Positions 6,463 to 12,632 of a stretch of 12,632 nucleotides of DNA are shown one piece after another. The notes under the pieces were generated by a model, which worked only from the letters and a program-made list of their open reading frames with translations, was not told the DNA's origin and did not search any database. Source of the DNA: an uncultured Bacilli bacterium (GTDB lineage Bacteria; Bacillota_I; Bacilli_A; RF39; UBA660). The position numbers were made by a program, and so were the translations under genes. Each line of letters starts with the position of its first letter. The stretch's first letter is position 1. The stretch spans positions 1-12,632 of the forward strand of contig CAKOQM010000038.1 in the NCBI GenBank assembly GCA_934101275.1. Reading direction: 5' to 3'.

Positions 6463-7940
6463 AAAAGGTTATTGGTTCAGATGAATTAAAAATAAAAATA
6501 AAGGAAGCTTTAGAACTTCTTTGTGATACCATTTCTAAAACTTTAGGACCATCTGGTAATAATATTTTGTTAGATACTAAAGATTTAGCCCCTTTTATTA
6601 CTAATGATGGGGTTACGATTGCTTCTTCTATTTCTTCTTCTGATGAGGCAACTAAAGCTCTTTTAGAAATTATTAAAGAAGCCAGTATGAAAACAAATGA
6701 AATGGTAGGAGATGGTACAACAACGACACTTGTTTTATTAAAAGCTATTTATGATTTGGGGTTGAAAGAAATAGGAAATGGGACGAGTTTATATAATTTA
6801 AAAAAAATTTGGCATGAAGAACTAAAAAAAATTTTAGATGAAATAGAACGAAAAAGCAGAAAGCCGACTACAAATGATTTATATCAAATAGCGTATTCAG
6901 CTTGTAATGATGAAGTATTAAGCAAGGTTTCGCTGGAAACTATTTTGAAGGTTAAAACAAAAAACGCTATTAAAATATTAGCAAGTAAAACGAAAGAAAC
7001 TTATTTTGATTATGTGAATGGTTATGTTCTTAATAGTTTTTTATCTCATGAATATTTTTTAAATGGGGATGATAAAATTGCAATAACTCATCCTTACGTT
7101 TTAATTTATAAGGGATTTTTGAATAGTTTGGAAGAAATATCTTCCATGATAAATCCTCTTTTAAAAGATAAAGAATCTATTATTCTTATGACAGAAGGGT
7201 ATTCTAAAGAGTTAAAGGAAACTTGTCTTTCATTATATTATGAGAAAAAAGCCTATATTTATCTTTTAGAACTTCCAACCTATGATAGTATGTTGTTTGA
7301 ACTTTATAAAGATTTAGAAAGTTTACTTAATTTTAATAATAATAATATTAGTTATTTAAAAGAAGTTGTCTTTACAAGAGAAGAAACTATTTTGTTTTCA
7401 AATCAAGATACCAATAAAAGGAAAGAAGAATTAGAAAAAGAAATTTTAATGTGTCATTCCAATTATCAAAAAGAAGATTTACAAAGAAGACTTTCTATGT
7501 TAGAAACGGGCTTATGTACTATTTATGTCGGTGGTTATACAGAAGTTGAAATAAAAGAAAAAATTATGCGTTTAGAAGACGCTTTATGTTCGTTAGAAGT
7601 TTCCTTTTATGGAGTTAATATTGGTAGTGGGGTTACTTTATATCAAATTAAAAAGGAAAATAAAAATTTATTATTAAGTGAGATTTTAGATATTCCTTTA
7701 AAACAAATTATCTTAAATAATGGAATTTCTAGTACTGAGTTAGAAAAACACTTAAAGCAAAATGAAATTTATAATTTTACTATAGAAAAATGGGAAGATA
7801 TGAACTTAACAGATGTTTTAGATGCAACAAAGGTATGTACCATTTCTTTACAAAATGCTTTTTCTATCGCCCTTATGCTTCTTAATTTATCTTTTTTAGT
7901 TATTAATGTAGATGAGAAAAATGAAAGAGATGAATTTTAA
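6459..7940 (+). CDS. Divergent GroEL-like group I chaperonin
   Basis: A 493-aa relative of GroEL (usual length about 540-548). The equatorial and intermediate ATPase parts are clear: TISKTLGPSGNNILLD at 24-39; ITNDGVTIA with D50 (E. coli D52); NEMVGDGTTTTLVL with D85 (D87); RRLSMLETGLCTIYVGG at 343-359; EVEIKEKIMRLEDAL with D374 (D398); GSGVTL at 389-394; VLDATKV with D455 (D495). The apical domain (about 185-345) is recognisable at its start (FLSHEYFLNGDDKIAITHPY) but then diverges. It lacks the APGFGDRRK segment, showing LPTYDSMLF instead, and is shorter. The C-terminal Gly-Gly-Met tail is absent. No GroES gene is adjacent. The start has a good GGAGG at 6447-6451 and overlaps the previous stop as ATGA. 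The preserved ATP-site residues argue against decay; a specialised substrate or a non-folding role is inferred. Confidence 0.9.
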   Translation: MKKVIGSDELKIKIKEALELLCDTISKTLGPSGNNILLDTKDLAPFITNDGVTIASSISSSDEATKALLEIIKEASMKTNEMVGDGTTTTLVLLKAIYDLGLKEIGNGTSLYNLKKIWHEELKKILDEIERKSRKPTTNDLYQIAYSACNDEVLSKVSLETILKVKTKNAIKILASKTKETYFDYVNGYVLNSFLSHEYFLNGDDKIAITHPYVLIYKGFLNSLEEISSMINPLLKDKESIILMTEGYSKELKETCLSLYYEKKAYIYLLELPTYDSMLFELYKDLESLLNFNNNNISYLKEVVFTREETILFSNQDTNKRKEELEKEILMCHSNYQKEDLQRRLSMLETGLCTIYVGGYTEVEIKEKIMRLEDALCSLEVSFYGVNIGSGVTLYQIKKENKNLLLSEILDIPLKQIILNNGISSTELEKHLKQNEIYNFTIEKWEDMNLTDVLDATKVCTISLQNAFSIALMLLNLSFLVINVDEKNERDEF

Positions 7941-7979
7941 AAATAGGAAAATTTAATTTAACATCATTATATATAATTA

Positions 7980-8023
7980 TAAAAAAAGAAAATGACTATC
8001 GTTTCATAGAAACATCATTTTCT
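7980..8023 (-). terminator. Terminator embedded in the 3' end of the minus-strand giant gene
   Basis: On the minus strand AGAAAATGA (8023-8015) pairs with TCATTTTCT (7995-7987). An inner stem GTTTC-TAT-GAAAC (8013-8001) is present, and a T-run follows (the A-run at 7980-7987 on plus). The left arms lie within the last nine codons. The converging plus-strand operon has no convincing terminator of its own in the 55-base gap. Confidence 0.7.
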
Positions 8024-11000
8024 AATTGTTCATCTTGAGTTATCTCAAAAGTTTCATTTTTTACAAATTCTAAATACCTTTTGCAAGCATCTCTCATTTT
8101 TTGATAGCCATTTTCAGCCATATTGTCAGATATATACTCATCAAAAGGGTATAGCGTTCCGTTTTTTTCTCTTGGTTCATGATTTTGTCCAAAATCCCAA
8201 ACTTTATAAACTCTTTTAAATTCATCGAAGGTTTTATTTGCAGAGGCATCATAAAAACTTTTTGCGGCGCTATAAAGAGAACCACCATTTTGTAATACCC
8301 AGTTTTCCACACCAATACCACCTAAGCCAGATTGCGAAGAATCACTTTTATAAGGTTTATAACAACCTTCTTTTTTTAATAATTCTTTTGCATAAACAAT
8401 GTTTGCAAGTACGGCTTCATAATCTTTAGGATATTGTCTCTTGATATTATTAAGTCTATCTTGCAAAGAAGTGTCTGAAAAATAAATTTCTGAGTTTTTC
8501 TTTTGGTCAATAGAAATATCAATATCGACAGGAGCATCAAATCCTTCAATATCTATATTTGTTCCTCGAAATCTATTCGTATGTGAATTATTTTCTTTAG
8601 GATTAAAATATTCACTAAATTTACTTAAAATAGCTTTACTATTTTGTTTTGCTTGTTGTTTTCCAACTTTTAAAATAAAATCATAATCAGAATCATTTGG
8701 AACATTAGTGCCTCTAGAAGTAGAACCAATCTCAATTAAATCAACGTTGTTGTCAGATAAATCTGGAGTGGGTTTCATATTAATTTTATCAATACCCAGA
8801 TTACTAGAACTAAGTATATTTTTTATAGTAGATTGTAAAACACTTCTTTTTTTTATTTGACGTTCTCTATCTTCGTGCATATTTGCAATTATTTTATCAA
8901 TACCAGGGAAATACAAATGTTCAGTTGATAATTTATAATTTTCCGTATCGTAATAAGAAAGACCATTCATTTTTTCTTTCAGGCTATTATATTCACTAAC
9001 AGTATATAAAAGGTTACCTTCAATATTAACAACAGGAATATAAAAGCCATTTTTAGCAATTTCAAATTTTAATCTGGAAATATCATTATCTCCGTCAATC
9101 ATAATATAATCTATATCTGTTGAAGAAATACCTGTACGTACACCGTAATGATTATCTGCTAATGTCTTAAACATTTCAAATTTATCTGGGTCATAGGCAA
9201 CGTCTTTATCACCAGTTGTATCACGACTGACAATCATATTTGGATTATCATGTTTAATAACAATATAATAATCACCATATCCTCCACTTCTAGAAGGAGT
9301 ACATTCAATACTCGTTTTATTATCTTCTTTAAATGTTATTTTTGAAAAATCAATATCTAAAGGGGTAGAATCTGAAGAGGATGTTCCTTTTATAGAACCA
9401 AGATATTCTTTACAAACATTACCCATATTAAGGCTATTAATTAAATCTAATTCACTACCGACACCCCTAATAAAATCATTGGTTTCTAAAATGAATTCAG
9501 CATTTTCTAATCTTTTTCCTCTTTCTTGATTAATTTTATCTTTAGAAGTGACTACATTGTTAATTTTATCCTTTAATTCTTCAAAAGAATTAATTCCAGC
9601 AAAATATAGAAAATGTCTTACTATTCTATCTGGTAAATCATATCTTGATGTTATTTTAAAGCACTGACCTAACATTTCTATTTTATCAAAGGAAGATAAA
9701 TTATTATAATTTTCATTAAGTTTATATTTGGAATTATCTAACAAAGTTTCTAAATGGTTAATAAAAATATCCAAAGTTTGTTTTTGTAAAGTAGACAACT
9801 CATCATATGTTATTTTATCAGATAAAAGACTAATATATAAGATATTACCATTCTCAATATTTCTGATATATTCTTTTAAAGAATGGTTATTAGAGCCAAG
9901 CGAAATACGAAATAAATCATTAAATATTACTTGTAAACGCATGTCATTTGGCTGAATATTTTTGCTCAATTTTTCTAAATTAGTGTCATGAAAATCTAAT
10001 TTTGCAAGTTCCGGTGAAATTTTTTGATTTTTAAAGTTAAAACTTTTTGATAAATCAGGATATAAAATTTGAAAGCACTTAAATATTTTAGCAAAAACTG
10101 GAATGTTATTTTTAATAAATATTTTTTCAATAGATTCAAACTTTTTTAGGGGCTCATCTGTTTTTAACAACTCGTCAAATATGGCACCTTGAAAATTGAC
10201 TAATTCAACAGAGTTTGATAAATTCAACCTGTTTATCAAATCACAAAGAAAATCGATTTTTTCAATAGGAATTTTATTTTGAATATAATAACGCATAAAG
10301 CTATCCTTAACACTATAATTTTTCAAAAATTTATATTTATCTAGTGCGTAAACATCATTTTCAGAGAAAATATTTTTAATATCGTGATAATTTAGAGCAA
10401 TGATATCTTCCCAATCAGGTTCATTAAATAAAAATTTAATTGCATTTTCATATAACAAATTAACTTCATCCCGTGTTTTTACACATCTATTGTCAGCATA
10501 TATATTTTTAAAGGTTTCTTTTATTTTTTCGTTTGAAATAGTTTTATATTTATCTAGTGCGTAAACATCATTTTCAGAGAAAATATTTTTAATATCGTGA
10601 TAACTTAGAGTAATGATGTCTTCCCAATCAAGTTCGTTAAATAAAAATTTAATTGCATTTTCATATAACGAATTAACTTCATCCCGTGTTTTTATACTTC
10701 TATTGTCAGCATACATATTTTTAAAGGTCTCTTTTATTTTTTTGCTTGAAATAGTTTTATATTTATCTAGTATGTAAACATCATTTTCAGAGAAAATATT
10801 TTTAATATCGTGATAATTAAGAGTAATGATGTCTTCCCAATCAAGTTCATTAAATAAAAGTTTAATTGCGTTTTCATATAACGAATTAACCTCATCCCGT
10901 GTTTTTATACTTCTATTGTCAGCATATATATTTTTAAAGGTTTCTTTTATTTTTTCGTTTGAAATAGTTTTATATTTATCTAATACATATATAGCATACG

Positions 11001-12315
11001 ATAACTGAGGATAAAAAACAGAATAATCCAAAGAAATAAGTTTTTCCCAGTCAAGTTCATCAAAAAGTTTTTGGACAAAAGAGATTTTTATTCCAGATTC
11101 ATCATACGCATTATTAATATCATACTTAAAAAAAATATCATCGTAATTTTTTACCCACTCAATAAGCTTGATATAACCATAATCTAGAGGATTTAACTTC
11201 AAATCATAAGCTATGTTTAATTCATCTAATAACGCACGACACGATTCACCGCAATATTTTGAATATGCTGCTCTGATATCTAATCCATTATTGTTAAACG
11301 CACTTAAAGGAATCTTTTTTAATATTGAATAATAATCGGTGTAATATCTGTTTAAGGACTTATCTGAATATAATTTTTCTGTAATTGTTTTATAAACTTT
11401 AATAAAGCCTAAACAAGATTGAGAAAGTCCAAAATCATTTTCTGACAATCTATCTGCAAGTAATACTAAAAATTCAGATTCTTTTCGTTCTAGATAACCA
11501 TTTTCTCTAAAATTATCTATATAATTATTTTTAATAAAGTTTGAGGTCGGAAGCCCGAATTTAGTTAAAGCTAAATATTTGTTATCTCTATAAGCCATAT
11601 TAGCTACATTTGTATAATTCAAATTAATAACAGAATTAGTGTCCATATAATTCCAAAACCTATAAGAACGACTCATGTTTTTAATAGAATCTAATATTTT
11701 AAATTTTTTATTTTCAAAAGTACTGTATGTCCACAATCTGTCAGCTAATTCATCAGTTATTAAATCGTTATCAATAAGCTTTTTTTGCATTTCTTCAGTA
11801 AAACACTTGGCATCTCTTTCAGAAATTTTTATAAAGGGCTTATATCCAAGTTCTTTTAAATATTTCAGAAATAAAAGTGAATTTTCTTTTTCAAAATCAT
11901 TACGATGGTAATTATGATAAATATAATCGCTTAAATTATCTCCGAACTTAGAATATAAATTATTATCTTCAATAAATTTTTTTATTAATTCCATTTCTTG
12001 ATTATTTTTTAGATTCCAACTGAATATGTAACACAATTGTAATGGATCGGTATCAAAATTCATATATTCAGGATAAATATTAGCTAAAAAAAGTTTATCT
12101 TGAAAAGGTAAAATATAAATATATGCCTGATGTAGTGAATTTTTTAACTCGCTATCAATAAAATCTTTAAATTGTTGTTTTATTTTTTCATTTTTAATAT
12201 CAAATTTTCCACTTTTTACATTTGAAAGATATTTAGAAAAATTTCCTGTTTTTACCAAGTGGTCTGCTTGAGCAAACATTATATTACTCTTAATATTATT
12301 AATAAATCCTGCCAT
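7996..12315 (-). CDS. Giant repeat-containing protein with C-terminal pol-beta-type nucleotidyltransferase
   Basis: A 1439-aa protein with no signal peptide or membrane segment, so probably cytosolic. Residues 1-440 are rich in helical, Tyr/Asn/Lys-heavy sequence I do not recognise. Residues 445-657 are three tandem 71-residue repeats (see the repeat entry). About 660-950 is again helical. About 955-1125 is a mixed domain with GNVCKEYLG (965-973), DSTPLDIDF (982-990), SGGYGDYYIVI (1010-1020) and HYGVRTGISSTDIDYIMI (1056-1073). Residues 1190-1439 are a nucleotidyltransferase: GSTSRGT at 1197-1203, SDYDF with D1210 and D1212, and VDIDISID (D1264/D1266) as third carboxylate. KPYKSDSSQSGLGGIGVENW and the NGGS after it recall the second domain of archaeal CCA-adding and OAS-type enzymes. 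ATG at 12315 is preferred over GTG at 12327. The nucleotide, acceptor and role are unknown. Immunity/conflict and RNA modification are possibilities only. Confidence 0.85.
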   Translation of the reverse strand: MAGFINNIKSNIMFAQADHLVKTGNFSKYLSNVKSGKFDIKNEKIKQQFKDFIDSELKNSLHQAYIYILPFQDKLFLANIYPEYMNFDTDPLQLCYIFSWNLKNNQEMELIKKFIEDNNLYSKFGDNLSDYIYHNYHRNDFEKENSLLFLKYLKELGYKPFIKISERDAKCFTEEMQKKLIDNDLITDELADRLWTYSTFENKKFKILDSIKNMSRSYRFWNYMDTNSVINLNYTNVANMAYRDNKYLALTKFGLPTSNFIKNNYIDNFRENGYLERKESEFLVLLADRLSENDFGLSQSCLGFIKVYKTITEKLYSDKSLNRYYTDYYSILKKIPLSAFNNNGLDIRAAYSKYCGESCRALLDELNIAYDLKLNPLDYGYIKLIEWVKNYDDIFFKYDINNAYDESGIKISFVQKLFDELDWEKLISLDYSVFYPQLSYAIYVLDKYKTISNEKIKETFKNIYADNRSIKTRDEVNSLYENAIKLLFNELDWEDIITLNYHDIKNIFSENDVYILDKYKTISSKKIKETFKNMYADNRSIKTRDEVNSLYENAIKFLFNELDWEDIITLSYHDIKNIFSENDVYALDKYKTISNEKIKETFKNIYADNRCVKTRDEVNLLYENAIKFLFNEPDWEDIIALNYHDIKNIFSENDVYALDKYKFLKNYSVKDSFMRYYIQNKIPIEKIDFLCDLINRLNLSNSVELVNFQGAIFDELLKTDEPLKKFESIEKIFIKNNIPVFAKIFKCFQILYPDLSKSFNFKNQKISPELAKLDFHDTNLEKLSKNIQPNDMRLQVIFNDLFRISLGSNNHSLKEYIRNIENGNILYISLLSDKITYDELSTLQKQTLDIFINHLETLLDNSKYKLNENYNNLSSFDKIEMLGQCFKITSRYDLPDRIVRHFLYFAGINSFEELKDKINNVVTSKDKINQERGKRLENAEFILETNDFIRGVGSELDLINSLNMGNVCKEYLGSIKGTSSSDSTPLDIDFSKITFKEDNKTSIECTPSRSGGYGDYYIVIKHDNPNMIVSRDTTGDKDVAYDPDKFEMFKTLADNHYGVRTGISSTDIDYIMIDGDNDISRLKFEIAKNGFYIPVVNIEGNLLYTVSEYNSLKEKMNGLSYYDTENYKLSTEHLYFPGIDKIIANMHEDRERQIKKRSVLQSTIKNILSSSNLGIDKINMKPTPDLSDNNVDLIEIGSTSRGTNVPNDSDYDFILKVGKQQAKQNSKAILSKFSEYFNPKENNSHTNRFRGTNIDIEGFDAPVDIDISIDQKKNSEIYFSDTSLQDRLNNIKRQYPKDYEAVLANIVYAKELLKKEGCYKPYKSDSSQSGLGGIGVENWVLQNGGSLYSAAKSFYDASANKTFDEFKRVYKVWDFGQNHEPREKNGTLYPFDEYISDNMAENGYQKMRDACKRYLEFVKNETFEITQDEQLENDVSMKR
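10345..10983 (-). repeat. Three in-frame tandem 213-bp repeats inside the giant gene
   Basis: Units at 10983-10771, 10770-10558 and 10557-10345 each encode 71 residues starting LDKYKTIS and containing ADNR, KTRDEVN, LFNE.DWEDII and YHDIKNIFSENDVY. Units 1 and 2 differ at 6 of 71 residues, 2 and 3 at 9, 1 and 3 at 7. The DNA is close to identical, indicating recent duplication. Half a diverged unit precedes them (LFDELDWEKLISLDY) and a diverged start follows (LDKYKFLKN), so the array grew from an older repeat. Confidence 0.95.
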
Positions 12316-12324
12316 ATCGTATCT

Positions 12325-12330
12325 CACCTT
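12325..12330 (-). promoter_or_regulatory. Ribosome binding site deciding the giant gene's start
   Basis: On the minus strand AAGGTG lies 9 bases before ATG at 12315. The in-frame GTG at 12327 is itself part of this Shine-Dalgarno sequence, so it cannot easily serve as the start. The ATG start removes four residues. Confidence 0.65.
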
Positions 12331-12336
12331 AAATAT

Positions 12337-12365
12337 ATAATAACATGAAAAAATAATGATTTAAA
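12337..12365 (-). promoter_or_regulatory. Putative promoter of the giant nucleotidyltransferase gene
   Basis: On the minus strand TGTTATTAT gives an extended -10 (TATTAT at 12342-12337), with TTTAAA at 12365-12360 as a -35 at 17 bp. The leader to the ATG is short. The rest of the divergent spacer up to about 12540 is AT-rich; I see no gene or strong hairpin in it. Confidence 0.5.
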
Positions 12366-12544
12366 TATTGAACAATATGCGTTTACATAAAAACTCTTAA
12401 AAAGTAGACATATTTCTGAATATCAATTTTAGAAGTGTATTTTTATGACAGGTTATTATTCATATTGTTTTTAATCTTCAATATAAAGTTCTAGTATATT
12501 TTATACAAATTAATATATGGTTGCCATTTTTAAAAGGGATAAAT

Positions 12545-12573
12545 TTGCAAAACAGGTTAAAATATCATATAAT
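12545..12573 (+). promoter_or_regulatory. Promoter of the truncated gene at the right edge
   Basis: TTGCAA at 12545-12550 and a perfect TATAAT at 12568-12573 are separated by 17 bp, followed by AGGTGA (12582-12587) and ATG at 12593. Confidence 0.65.
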
Positions 12574-12592
12574 ATACCCACAGGTGATGTAT

Positions 12593-12632
12593 ATGAAAAT
12601 TGATTTTGTAGAACTTACTCATGTCGCGGTAA
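12593..12632 (+). CDS. Start of an unidentified gene cut by the window end
   Basis: Thirteen codons are visible, reading MKIDFVELTHVAV, and the frame is still open at the edge. AGGTG lies 6 bases before this ATG; an in-frame ATG at 12587 abuts the ribosome binding site and is less likely. The well-formed promoter and ribosome binding site support a real gene, transcribed divergently from the giant minus-strand gene. Too little is seen to assign a family. Confidence 0.6.
   Translation, partial: MKIDFVELTHVAV

Noticed and set aside
8094..8321. Minus-strand 75-aa open frame within the giant gene
   Set aside because: It is a different frame of the nucleotidyltransferase C-terminal region, whose motifs are intact in the main frame, so it is a shadow and not a frameshifted piece.
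9728..9955. Plus-strand open frames opposite the giant gene (also 8238-8429, 10826-11008, 11675-11911)
   Set aside because: They are antisense shadows of an AT-rich coding sequence, with no ribosome binding sites, promoters or recognisable protein features.
10345..10983. CRISPR-like or transposon repeat
   Set aside because: The repeats are long, directly adjacent without spacers, in frame and coding; there are no terminal inverted repeats or target duplications.
12366..12544. Small gene or structured RNA in the right-hand spacer
   Set aside because: It is AT-rich with only short scattered inverted matches such as CAATAT and ATATTG, with no ribosome binding site plus frame and no stable hairpin visible by eye.

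Overview
The window is very AT-rich DNA from a low-GC Gram-positive-type bacterium (Bacillota or Mycoplasmatota-like). Supporting signs are strong AGGAGG-type ribosome binding sites, compact extended -10 promoters, intrinsic terminators ending in T-runs, and mostly TTA/AAA/ATT codons. TGA is used as a stop (the gene ending at 6462) and Trp is read from TGG, so this is the standard code and not the Mycoplasma code. An uncultured gut Bacilli lineage is a reasonable guess from overall flavour, but no taxonomic marker here proves it.

Layout. (1) 1-1845, plus strand: a MATE-family multidrug/organic cation exporter, cut at its 5' end by the window, fused to a C-terminal cytidylate-kinase-like domain. 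It is closed by a perfect hairpin terminator. (2) 1863-2943: an 18-bp palindrome, a promoter and a ten-copy ATTT tetranucleotide tract lead into an unrecognised 317-aa soluble protein. (3) 3021-3854: an unrecognised 277-aa protein with a faint ADP-ribosyltransferase-like look. (4) 3969-4445: a CarD/CdnL-type RNA-polymerase-binding regulator. Units 2-4 each appear to have their own promoter; the terminators after units 2 and 4 are clear, the one after unit 3 is weak.

(5) 4530-7940: a tightly packed three-gene operon with overlapping stops and starts. It encodes the putative DNA modification/repair radical SAM enzyme (TIGR03916-type), its usual partner the DUF4130/TIGR03915 protein, and a strongly divergent GroEL-like chaperonin of 493 aa. 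The chaperonin keeps the ATPase residues, but its apical domain differs greatly and no GroES gene is adjacent. The radical SAM/DUF4130 pair is known; the chaperonin as third gene is the unusual part.

(6) 7996-12315, minus strand: a giant 1439-aa protein. It has a long, probably helical N-terminal region, three nearly identical 71-residue tandem repeats, a middle domain that may resemble the end of the 277-aa protein in (3), and a C-terminal polymerase-beta-type nucleotidyltransferase with a CCA/OAS-like partner domain. (7) 12593-12632: the first codons of a plus-strand gene behind a good promoter, cut by the window end.

The strongest leads for something undescribed are the repeat-bearing nucleotidyltransferase and the radical SAM-DUF4130-chaperonin operon. 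No RNA genes, IS elements, CRISPR arrays or origins were seen.
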